Source: Paramoeba atlantica
Taxonomy: Eukaryota; Discosea
DNA: 64,000 nucleotides
Assembly (NCBI GenBank): GCA_977017575.1
Contig: CDRNVI010000060.1
Location: forward strand, 62,001-126,000
Direction of reading: 5' to 3'
Shown piece by piece: positions 22,301 through 29,587 of this stretch; the first letter of the stretch is position 1; each line of letters starts with the position of its first letter. The notes under the pieces were generated by a model. That model had not been told where the DNA came from. It saw nothing but the letters and a program-made list of their open reading frames with translations, and made no database searches. Made by a program: the position numbers and the translations under genes.

Positions 22301-22896
22301 TGGGTGAGTTGGTCGTGAAACCATTGAGAGAGATGGGCGGCTGGAGTTGCGGTAGGGGGAGAAGAATGGGAAGAGAAGGGAGAAGAGGGGGAAGAGCTTG
22401 AAAGAGAGGGGGACCCCAACGAGGCGCGTACGCCCTGGGAGGAGAATGGTAGCGGGGTTGTCCCCATTGCACGCCCGGGGGAGGAGGCGGTGTGATCCAT
22501 CGAGGGCCGGGCGGTAGAGATCGATCGTGAGAGCTCACGCTGCTGTGCGGCGAAGGCAGACTGGTGGGACAAATCTACCATGCGTGTGGGATGGGGGTGG
22601 AGACCGGATTCGGGGGGAGCGAGATGGTGGGGGGCACCGAGACGGCCGCCCTCGGTGACCAGCCGCGGGGCGAAGTGAGGGAGCCCGGTGGGGTCACGGA
22701 CGTAGTCCCGGTGCGCGGCGCCCCCTATGGGGTCGTAGGGGAGGAGGTGGGGAGCATCCGGCCGGGTGGGGAGGATGCCAGAGGACCCGGTATGGGGGGC
22801 AGTGGAAGAAGGAGTGTGCCGGATTGCATGCGAGAGCTGACTCGCGACCCCGCTGGTGAAGGTAGAGAAGGAGGCGAGGGGAGGGGTAGAGTGCAT
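19381..22896 (-). CDS. Large protein of unknown function (1171 aa)
   Basis: This is a long GC-rich open frame with strong third-position G/C use, unlike the AT-richer LRR genes around it. Residues 1 to about 300 are rich in Ser, Pro, His and Gly and are probably disordered. The region from about 330 to 1150 is charged and aromatic (for example SREEWGLFVRYREHGYQRRR and LDGWYRWDNL) and looks folded. The end is a Gly-rich tail. I see no signal peptide, no membrane segment and no domain I can name. The true start could be one of the later Met, for example near residue 130 or 230. On position and strand it belongs to the same transcription unit as the other host genes. Function unknown. Confidence 0.75.
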   Translation of the reverse strand: MHSTPPLASFSTFTSGVASQLSHAIRHTPSSTAPHTGSSGILPTRPDAPHLLPYDPIGGAAHRDYVRDPTGLPHFAPRLVTEGGRLGAPHHLAPPESGLHPHPTRMVDLSHQSAFAAQQRELSRSISTARPSMDHTASSPGRAMGTTPLPFSSQGVRASLGSPSLSSSSPSSPFSSHSSPPTATPAAHLSQWFHDQLTHAGLPRSSGGHRQPQDSFRGPHNPINLGDAMASTNKERTGTATPGSTGGVSPQRGEALGLPSSNLSSASSSSRFGGSPTSPTSWDVSRTDPGVLRHQSGPSLAAYQTRSAREAQEASDRRTLYQLHGFRDKEEYDYHDAQRYRNPPFQGYDKKRAEVGRAFYGSPAVGPLSPAPPRKEAEANLGSYYLPSVENIKGAGGAQENLLSSPDSGVPLLGEDRTNFTLRQRSVAADAERRAEEQQKASEFGLGRQGPLVRDGGPDQRTFRRGQNDERYLTAASYYANAYRGGMFGGDPAHASPYGRRKNMEVLLPTSFDVDRRTRNIALGKSDVTDAQHTWLGVPIRTQIDDRVRLKKNQSGERPMEYFMPHPARQHLQLFNLKSDVIGMPVLTRGKPSREEWGLFVRYREHGYQRRRLALIHNLEPKRSETIPERDARRAKLDALCERTSFVDPRRTDLELISAEHLRAWFGEVLPPDEVSTSGEVTVKEPLLSISFLKNRIVQAGDHGSQATQTFLKPPPCQLRYEQPPELLRHLSAEQRERYNEYVALETVEHEKKWTSILEQRKFIPSLRCFARKDPDVVSTSAAAATHPGHIHVILENGKKAHLPTSEWDHAPLEHTPPDPNLHLNWGTNTLPCNVLNYVETQDYLWEQRVYAGVESWSYATPRDGLTRGHVVCVPRSLGHGRVGPPERAVVTQFPQEPYFNPPSCPTLSVVYLRDGAPDTPPLDRVQLWQLTPDFPERVVPEETLRHSGGLKRYLDVRDPKASLRAKPHALDPLAPPPHRHPLQSLKQLAELDGWYRWDNLRADNYRRLTANDRKDYLLLNYFPKYTPWDFVCHQEDDQPLLFPRDGHYLRDRLGPSAFTERGRFWTHKRRPVGVIRNAPEEIRDFVTTVDGKVPWGGKAERVERLWEVRRHHPLALFHGTALAPHRNVLAQLPSKTFEVDRKSGRVTGVRSDVREYVASGGGGGGGDGGV

Positions 22897-23019
22897 GGGG
22901 GTGGGGTTTTAGTAACCGAAAAGTTTGAATGAATAGCTGTAGATGCGTAATGTTGCGTATTTTGCAGTTCTAAATTTATTTTACGGGTGAAATAATATAT
23001 AGAGGGTTGAAACCTATGA

Positions 23020-23326
23020 AAGGCAAAACCAGTCAAAACCAGCACAGTCCTCATTGTCATAGCGAAGAAAAGTACTTTGTCAAAAATAGTGAAGAGCATA
23101 CTTCGTCTCCATTGTGCGCTGAACATTTTTGCGCAGAATGTTTTTTTCGCTGAACATTTTTGCGCCCAAAAAATGAAAATTTTGTAAAAGGGTCCGAGGT
23201 CTTGGCGCGCATTTTCCACCCCCCTACCAAGGGGTGACCCCCCCTGGTATCCGCAGGATGGGTCCGCCAAGTTCGAATTTTTTCGGAAAACATTTTTCAA
23301 AGAAAAATCTACTTTGCAAAACAAAA
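23020..23326. repeat. Dispersed repeat shared with 52395-52600
   Basis: The block TATCCGCAGGA, GGTCCGCCAAGTTCG and TTTTTTCGGAAAA occurs in both places in the same order, surrounded by A-rich spacer. GAACATTTTTGCGC is repeated within this copy near 23120-23165. There is no coding capacity. The family is undefined. Confidence 0.5.
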
Positions 23327-23395
23327 GAGGGGCTGCGGGTGAGGCCCAATATGAGCTCACGCGAGATCACACGAGATCATACCCGCAGCCCCTCA
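23327..23395. mobile_element. 69-bp palindromic mini-element bounded by the dispersed terminus in both orientations
   Basis: GAGGGGCTGCGGGT at 23327-23340 and its reverse complement at 23381-23395 enclose 40 bp containing CACGCGAGATCACACGAGATC-like units. It is the only place where both ends of the terminus family occur together, so it may show the smallest complete unit of that family. Confidence 0.55.
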
Positions 23396-23446
23396 AATGA
23401 TAAAGAACCTATTGCTTCGAAATCGTTTCGCCTATTGTAATTCAAG

Positions 23447-23525
23447 AGTTTGGGACCCATACTAGCTTTCTACGTCGTTGTTTTCACAAGATACCACTTC
23501 TTGGAGCCGTGACACACCTAAAATA
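23447..23525. repeat. Dispersed repeat with TTGTTTTCACAAGATA core
   Basis: This copy shares ACTAGCTTTCTACG, GTTGTTTTCACAAGATA and CTTCTTGGAGCCGTGAC with the copies at 6245-6345, 52617-52682 and (partial) 17690-17745. In three of the four it follows a TATTGTA block. It is non-coding and of unknown type. Confidence 0.55.
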
Positions 23526-23755
23526 TACTGGTCCTGAAATATACGGATATACAGGGGGTGGCACTTGAACCTGGGGGGTCTAAAGTTTGTAAAATTTGCT
23601 CAAATTTGTAAAACAATAGCGCATTCGAGAGCTCTCTCAGAGTTGCATTCTTTGGCTTATTCGGACCGCGCAAATTAAACGATTTAATCCGGTGATAAAA
23701 AAGCATTATTTTTTTCATTTGAAAATTCGACAAATTTTCTTTTTTCCCTCTTTTT

Positions 23756-24860
23756 ATGCCACAAGAGCAAGTTCGATCGAGGACATCGTGCGGTACTGTC
23801 TGCTCGATCCTATTCTTCCCCGCAATGCTCAAGGAGAGTCATAGAATGCTTTTAGTAACAGACTATGAGCAAACACAGTCTTTCTGTGCCATGCGCCATG
23901 CGGCGACTGGGGATGTCGAAAGTCCAATTCCTTTGCTTACATCTCTTGTTTCCACTCCCCTCCTCAGGGAAACAGCGCAAAAATTAATTGATGACGGTGT
24001 CGGAGAAATGACTTCTATGGCATTCCGTCCTGGCATTCCGTCTATGACTATGGCATTCCGTCCTGGAGAGAGCTATTAAGGGAACTGCATCGACGAGAAT
24101 TTTTGTGTTCTATGCGAACTTTGCGAAGACTACTAAAAAAGGAGATCATTTTACGTGTTGTAGAAAAAGTTCCTTTTTGAACAAAAGCTCACAAGATTTG
24201 AAGAGTGCAATTCGCGAACGACATGATGCAGCTCTCCGATAGAGCTCGCCAGAGCATTGTGCTTTGTGGCGAACGTTTTTTTGTTGCAAATCATCGGCGA
24301 AGCCAACTTACCTTTGCAGGAGATCTGATCCCCCCAAGGAACAAACTGGTGAGTTGGGGTCCCACCATGAGGGGGAGGGTATCATGGTTTGGGTGGGGGT
24401 AAGCCTGAAACATAGATTTTACATTCACGTTTTCCCTTCTCATCATCCAGATGGCCCGAAGTTCACTGTCAACGGTGATACCTTCCTTGATGTCATGCAA
24501 AAGAGGGGAGGGTTCTTTCAGTACTTGCGGAGGCACCGCGCGTATGTAGCGATGGACAACGCCCCTGTTCATAACAAGGCACGTGCCAAAGCCCAAGAGA
24601 AAGGGTATGGTTGCAATGTCCAGCGAAAGGGTATGGTTGCAATGGCCAGCGAAGTCCCCGGACCTAAATCCGATTGAGAACCTTTGGTCCATTATGGATG
24701 CGACAAAGGACAACATTCACCCCCGAAATCGAATTCAATTGCTCAATACGATCCACGTTACGTTTCGCAATTTGGATAACGAGCAAAACACTTATTGCCT
24801 CAACACGCTTCGTAGCTTTTGAAAGCGTTGTTCCATCGTTATCCAGAGAAATGGCAAGCA
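23756..24860 (+). pseudogene. Tc1/mariner transposase, multiply broken
   Basis: The DDE half is recognisable in several frames: MVWVGVSLKHRF at about 24385-24420, AMDNAPVHNKARA at about 24551, and PAKSPDLNPIENLWSIM at about 24648-24698, followed by LNTLRSF near 24820. These are the VWG, D-x-APxH and SPDLNPIEN hallmarks of the family. A 27-bp tandem duplication at about 24597-24650 (two copies of AAGGGTATGGTTGCAATG) adds to the breaks. The N-terminal DNA-binding part is not clear. A related C-terminal fragment lies at 47870-47965. Confidence 0.75.
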
Positions 24861-24922
24861 CTGTGGGTATTAGTACAACCCAGACTAAAGTGGACGATAT
24901 TGACAATAATTGTACAATAACT

Positions 24923-25603
24923 TTAACTGTACCTTGTAGGGTTATACGAGCCCTGGAAAAAATATGGCTCACCGTTACTCACTGTGATTTCTGTTCCTCG
25001 AACATCATAGAACAAGGCACTTGGACCGCGATTCAAATCCAACGTGCCTTCAAGACCAGCGTTGAACTGCGCAAATAATTTCTTTAATGACACAGGCAAG
25101 AGATCAAAGTCGACGTGTCCTGTAAACAAGTTATCGTTTATGGTAATGCCATAGAGTCCTGATAGAGTACAAAAATTAGGCGTTCCTGTTAATTCATTCC
25201 GCCCAGCACAGAAATTCCGCAACGTCGAAGGAAGAACTTCGAATGGTAGATGACCGGAAAATTGATTACCCGCGGCAAAAAAATCTTCAATGGTTGACGG
25301 GATATATTGCCAATTTAACACACCTTTCAAATCCCTAGCTAGCCAGTAGATTCCCGTCACAGCCTTTTGTTCATCACATCTGATACCTGTCCAGTCACAG
25401 GCCGGGACATCCGAGTTCCAGGAGCCCAATGGATTCTCGATACCACCTATAAAACGGGATAAATCGTATTCTTGGGGTAATAAACTTCCTGTTACTTTTG
25501 AAGGAACTCTCCTGGATGATTGTGATTCATCAGCAGTCTTGATTGTCTTAACGAGGTTTGCAATAACGCAACAAAGCATGAATGTCGGATGTAAGTAATA
25601 CAA
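24923..25603 (-). CDS. Leucine-rich-repeat protein (226 aa)
   Basis: A convincing signal peptide starts MYYLHPTFMLCCVIANLV. SKVTGSLLPQEYDLSRFI and the cap ACDWTGIRC follow, then five repeats that are more degenerate than in the other members (for example one without LP). The tail GEPYFFQGSYNPTRYS is unusual and may be altered by mariner-derived sequence just downstream. It forms a pair with the LRR gene 25901-26524 about 300 bp upstream in transcription order. A decayed, fused copy of this pair lies at 17.8-18.8 kb. Confidence 0.8.
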   Translation of the reverse strand: MYYLHPTFMLCCVIANLVKTIKTADESQSSRRVPSKVTGSLLPQEYDLSRFIGGIENPLGSWNSDVPACDWTGIRCDEQKAVTGIYWLARDLKGVLNWQYIPSTIEDFFAAGNQFSGHLPFEVLPSTLRNFCAGRNELTGTPNFCTLSGLYGITINDNLFTGHVDFDLLPVSLKKLFAQFNAGLEGTLDLNRGPSALFYDVRGTEITVSNGEPYFFQGSYNPTRYS

Positions 25604-25900
25604 CGCTGGAATTTACATTTCTTTGGCGTATGAGTGCTACGTATGAGTTGTAGAATACAACCTCCAGTAGAAAAATGTTTTAGACATTGTAATAAATCAT
25701 TTTTGACTATTTCGTGATTGTCAGTGAAACAGTTATCAACCCCATATCAAGAAAACTAATGCATTTTAAACACCTACGTAGGTGGAAGGATGCTAATTTT
25801 ATGATCGAATCAAAACCTACACAAAATAATTGAATTCATTTTCGCAGCGGAAGTGAGTTACATCAATTGAAAAAAGCACTCTAACCAAGGTGTTGCATTT

Positions 25901-26524
25901 CTATTCTGCAAGTCGAGATATTTTGGTTTCCGAAATATCGAAGTTTACTAGCGAAACCGGTGTGTCACATTTTCTCAGAATCCCCACGAGATCTTTGTTC
26001 TTTGAAATATCAATCTGTATAATGTTGGGAGGAAGAGACGAGAGGTCTACACGACCTTGTAGCTTATTCATCGAAAAGTAGAAATCAGTCATGGTCCTTG
26101 GGAGGTATCGCATTTCGAGTCCTCCATAAAACTCATTGTAGGAGGCAAAAAGATACGCCATATTCTCGGGGAGGTTTTCCAGTTCTACTTCACCTGATAA
26201 CGCGTTAAACCCAACACTAAGACGTCGAAGGGTGCGGGGTAAACCGTTGAAGGAGAAATTTCCCCGGAGGCTTAAAAAACTCCATGCAATCACATCAACA
26301 TTTCCGGTCTCCGTACACGTTACCCCCATCCATTCATTGATCGGGCAGCTCGTATTCCAGCTGACATGACGGTCCACCACTTGTGATACAACCTGTGCAA
26401 GAGTGTACTCAGGCGGCACTAAAATGTTTCGCGGTCGACCTAGCCGAGAGGATGACGTCACGTCTCGGGCGATGTACAACGACAGGCGACCCAGGAATAC
26501 CTGACAGCCGTCAATATAGGCCAT
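25901..26524 (-). CDS. Leucine-rich-repeat protein, divergent (207 aa)
   Basis: The N terminus (MAYIDGCQVFLGRLSLYIARDV) could act as a leader. The family stretch is changed to GRPRNILVPPEYTLAQVV. In the cap the first Cys has moved (TSCPINEWMGVTC, not CxW). About five repeats follow, and the end (FDISETKISRLAE) has no anchor. Pieces of closely related genes lie at 28190-28327 (N-terminal part) and 18536-18843 (pseudogene), so this subtype has been copied several times. Confidence 0.78.
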   Translation of the reverse strand: MAYIDGCQVFLGRLSLYIARDVTSSSRLGRPRNILVPPEYTLAQVVSQVVDRHVSWNTSCPINEWMGVTCTETGNVDVIAWSFLSLRGNFSFNGLPRTLRRLSVGFNALSGEVELENLPENMAYLFASYNEFYGGLEMRYLPRTMTDFYFSMNKLQGRVDLSSLPPNIIQIDISKNKDLVGILRKCDTPVSLVNFDISETKISRLAE

Positions 26525-26625
26525 GTAAATATTTATAAAGAAAATGCTACGAGTAAAATGTTATAAGTAAAACACAAACTAAATAAAAAAACAGTGTTGC
26601 TTCAGTTCAACGGTACGCTTCAATA

Positions 26626-26715
26626 AACTACTATCCCCCCTATTTAATAGGGGTACGTGTGACCCCCACCCTTTAATAGAGCCATTTTGTCTGGAAGGTC
26701 AAAAAAAATTTCAGG
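26626..26715. repeat. Dispersed repeat shared with 48012-48105
   Basis: Both copies read CTATTTAATAGGG, CCATTTTGTCTGGAAGG and TTTCAGGGAAG in order. The copy at 48.0 kb directly follows the end of a mariner transposase fragment, so this may be the 3' end of that mariner family. Confidence 0.55.
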
Positions 26716-27039
26716 GAAGGTGCAAAGAATTTGTCTAATCCGTATCTACCCCGTTTTTTGGGGGTAGTTAAAATTTTGGACTGGGTACTTTTGTATGTAT
26801 GAGTGATTTAATTTTTTTTGTATTTGCTTATTATTCGTGATAGTTTGTCGATTTCTATTGTTTATACAGGGATACTTTTTTCCTGCTACTACTATTTATT
26901 GCAATTGGGCCACTGATATGTCAATTGGACCCTGATAGAATGGATTAGGTCTCGAGAACTAGCCCCCCGAGTTGGACCCCTCGCCAACCCCTTAACATCT
27001 ACCCCCACCCCATCATTCGCCACAGAACCCCCTTATCAT
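26716..27039. other. AT-rich spacer, nothing recognised
   Basis: No coding capacity or repeat of note is seen between the dispersed repeat and the pogo-type remnant. Confidence 0.4.
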
Positions 27040-28138
27040 ACGAAAAAGAGCCTTTCGATCGAGGACAAGCTGTCGATCAGCAAATCGAGTGAGTCCATAA
27101 AATCGCTTTCCAAAAAGCACGACGTTTCCGAGCAATGTGTTTATCAAGTAAAACAAGAAGAATCTGAGGTATCAAGAACGTATCAATCGTGGGGAGAGAA
27201 ATCGTAAAAGAGAACGGGGTCCGAATTCTGCATGCAGAGCTCCTGAAGAAAAAGTACACGCGGAACTTGAGCATACATGCATGTTGGCTGAACACATTTC
27301 TATCAACAAATCTGTTGTTTTCGAACTCATGCAACGTCACGGAGTATTCGAAAGCAGATCGGATGACTCTTTATCCGAGAAATCGAAAGAACTGATTAAA
27401 AAAATCTTGATTATGCTTTTGGTTGGTCTTGGAAGCGTTTTAGGAGAAAACGTGTTATTGCACCTGCAGGTCTTGAGGCTAGAATCGTCTTTTGGTCGAG
27501 GTAGCTGTGCACGCAGCATTGCATTCGCCTATATAACTCCGTTTTTCTATTTTATTTAATAAAAATATATTTGTCTATTTGGGGAAGAAACTTCAGTTTT
27601 TCCTGATGGGGATCCGCATGGCATGATCCTTGCAATCAAAAAAGATTTCTCAAACAAATGAAGAGGAGGCGGTGACGGTTTTTCTCGCCGGAATAGTGAA
27701 CATACAGGCAGGTGCGGTTTATCCTTCACCTCCCACTATAATATTTCGGTCACAAGCGAAAACTTCGGAACCTCAAGAATTTTGAGGCAGGTAAAGGTAC
27801 TTTCTACATCTCTTTCCAGCAAAGTGTATGCTGACGCTACGGAGACAAGATGGATGCGCCAGCCCGTATTTGAAAAAATGCTTACCCGATATACGGATTC
27901 AATAAATGACTCGAAACTCCCTACCGCCCTAATTACGGATGACCATACGACCCATCACACCAACTCTGTTCCTGTCAACTGTGACATACATCGCATTCCA
28001 GGTGATTGCACCTCGCTCATTCAGGGACGTGACCGATTTTTTAATTTTCACTATAAACGTTTCTATGACGAGGAGCTGAAGATTTGGCGTGCTTTTTCAA
28101 AGTCGCGAGAAACAATTGATCGAAAAAGGGCATTGTAA
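27040..28138 (+). pseudogene. pogo/Tigger-type transposase, broken
   Basis: At about 27043-27170 the sequence encodes a CENP-B-like helix-turn-helix (SIEDKLSISKSSESIKSL then KKHDVSEQCVYQVK). The frame at 27782-28138 encodes the DDE end: RWMRQPVFEKML, ALITDDHTTHHTN and GDCTSLIQGRDRFFNFHYK. These match the WM..F, D-x-H and lPp-x-T-s-x-x-Q-P-l-D blocks of Tigger. The middle is spread over several frames. Plus strand. Confidence 0.65.
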
Positions 28139-28189
28139 TTTATTTTGTTAAAATTTCGGAAACCTCAAGAATTTTAAGGCAGGTAAAGG

Positions 28190-28327
28190 TACTCTCTCGC
28201 AACGTGTGATACAACCTGTGCAAGAGTGTACTCAGGTAGCACTAAAATGTTTCGCGGTCGACCTCGCCGAGAGGATGGCGTCACGTCCCGGGTGATGTAC
28301 AATGACAGGCGGCCCAGGAATACCTGA
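28190..28327 (-). pseudogene. LRR gene fragment (N-terminal part)
   Basis: The sequence is a close copy of about 26370-26508, coding VFLGRLSLYITRDVT and GRPRNILVLPEYTLAQVV. Homology stops sharply at about 28327, where the structured element headed by the spliced-leader-like core begins, and at 28200 towards the pogo remnant. Confidence 0.75.
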
Positions 28328-28841
28328 CGAGGAAGCGCCGAATGCTGAAGACACGAAAGATACACGAAACCACTGAATTGACACTTTGCCACATCCATTC
28401 CTTTCACTTTCATACCGGGCGAGCCGGCAGAGCATCTTCCTGTCGTACGACGACCGTTATCAACGACCATTACAGCGCATTCAACGCCGGTCGTACGCAG
28501 GGATTCGACCACGCCGCGTGGTCAAGGGAGGTCCTGCAGCGCCTGGGGGGGTGAAGGGGGCACTGAACTTCCACTGCGGGGGGGCGTCGTTGAGAGGCTG
28601 CAAGAAGCCTTTCGGCTACACAGCGTCGTTGAGAGGCTCTCCCCGGCGTCCATCCAGCGGGGGCACTCGGCGCGTCTGACGCGCTGCGCGTGGGTGCGAA
28701 GCGGCGGCCCCTCTTCAACGGAAAGATGAGTTTCCGGCCCTAGTGCCGGCCGGAAACGGACATACATAAAAGGCTAAGAGTATGCCTGTTTCTGGGAAAA
28801 GAAAGGATGAGCAACAAGGTACAGGAATTGTATCTTTTAGT
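28328..28841 (-). mobile_element. GC-rich structured element A, headed by a spliced-leader-like core
   Basis: Reading the minus strand, the element starts with the core at 28838-28812. A pyrimidine run follows, then an imperfect hairpin (28781-28795 with 28750-28764) and about 400 bp of GC-rich sequence. This includes two GCGTCGTTGAGAGGCT repeats at about 28585 and 28623. It has no convincing ORF. It is flanked by LRR gene pieces on both sides (28842-28924 and 28190-28327), which shows it is an insertion. CCCCCCAGGCGC near 28540 resembles the 5' end of the long LINE. It could be a non-autonomous or 5' fragment of that LINE family. Confidence 0.5.
28812..28838 (-). other. Spliced-leader-like core, copy A
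   Basis: Minus strand: AAAAGATACAATTCCTGTAC then CTTGTTG. It differs from copy C at two or three central positions. Kinetoplastid and diplonemid spliced leaders, from memory, end with a TACAGTTTCTGTAC hairpin followed by a TTG end. The base after TTG is C here, so no splice donor follows. Confidence 0.6.
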
Positions 28842-28924
28842 ATAGTGACCCCAGTTGGAAGATGCTCGAAATGTACTTGTAATTCCCCGCTAAACACATT
28901 TGATGGCATCTTGTTGATGTTCAT
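28842..28924 (-). pseudogene. LRR gene fragment between two structured elements
   Basis: Translation gives NKMPSNVFSGELQ and HLPTGVTIL, which fits one repeat of the LRR family. Its position between elements A and B suggests it is a separated piece of a gene cut by successive insertions, possibly the LRR gene whose 5' half remains at 34445-34819. Confidence 0.45.
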
Positions 28925-29030
28925 GCGCTCATTGACGCAGAGATACAGCCCTTGATGCGACGGCCGATATCATCGGCACATGACCCGCTCACAACAGACG
29001 TCGCACGAAGGAGAATTCGGCACGGACTCT

Positions 29031-29173
29031 GTCGGTAGAGGGGGTCCGGGTAACTCGCCCTCTTTTTACGCAGCCGGAGGGGCGTACTGCAACCGACTCG
29101 GCCCCAGTCGGTAGAGGTGGTCCAGGCAACTCACCACCTCTTTACGCAGCCGGTGGGGCGCACTGCAACCGAC
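29031..29173. repeat. Two 67-bp units, each bounded by GTCGGT and ACCGAC
   Basis: The units are 29031-29097 and 29107-29173. Both keep an outer 6-bp stem. The inner stem is GAGGTGGT with ACCACCTC in the second unit and GAGGG with CCCTC in the first, so at least one T-A pair has become G-C. Differences cluster in paired positions, as expected for a folded RNA. Confidence 0.6.
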
Positions 29174-29460
29174 CGCTGCCTCGCGATAAGACGAGGCAGA
29201 GCCACGCCCAGTGGTCCTCAAGGGAGGCCACCATGGCGCATGGCTCCCCGGGAAGGAAAGGCGTGAAAGGAAGAAAGGCCCGGGAGGGAAGAAAACTCAC
29301 TGAAGGAGTGAGCCGGGGAGGGGTGAAAAGTCGAAAGTACGTCCCCTACTTCCACGACAAAGAGGGACAGTCCCTGCTAGCCGTCAGCCGGAAACGGGCA
29401 TTTAAAGAGAAAATGTGTGCCCGTTTCCGGGAAAAGAAAGGAAGGACTAGCAAAATGTAC

Positions 29461-29488
29461 CAACATGGTGCAGAAACTGTATCTTTTT
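29461..29488 (-). other. Spliced-leader-like core, copy B, followed by GT
   Basis: Minus strand: AAAAAGATACAGTTTCTG, then CACCATGTTG. It is the only copy in which GTTG is followed by GT, as at the exon-intron border of a spliced-leader RNA. It lies about 100 bp after the stop codon of the long LINE ORF. Confidence 0.6.
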
Positions 29489-29587
29489 GATTCATGCAGT
29501 TTACCTGCAGAGATTGATACCTAGAAGATGCATGACTAGCACGCAATCCTTGCACAAAACGAGTTTCTCCTAGGTTTTTAAAACTCT

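Larger units (their letters stand above)
28930..29490 (-). mobile_element. GC-rich structured element B, headed by a spliced-leader-like core
   Basis: On the minus strand: core (29488-29461), then GTACATTTTG, a pyrimidine run, and a perfect 13-bp hairpin (29418-29430 with 29388-29400). After several GC-rich inverted stretches come two 67-bp tandem units with apparent compensatory changes (29107-29173 and 29031-29097). A GCCTCGtcttatcgCGAGGC hairpin lies near 29178-29197. No ORF is convincing. The first part aligns with element A. The base pairing points to a structured RNA rather than a protein. Confidence 0.5.

Noticed and set aside
24918-24936. ACTGTACCTTGTAG on the plus strand, resembling the end of a spliced leader
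   Set aside because: It lacks the TACAGTTT half, lies antisense to the host unit, and is explained as the 3' flank of an LRR gene that recurs without it at 17.8 kb.
29031-29173. HDV-like ribozyme, as known at the 5' end of R2 LINEs
   Set aside because: I could not trace the nested double pseudoknot or its conserved loop bases on either strand.
29386-29490. A complete spliced-leader RNA gene
   Set aside because: Only the core, a GT and one hairpin are visible. I found no convincing Sm-type site or second stem in the usual place, and no tandem array, so I call it leader-like only.
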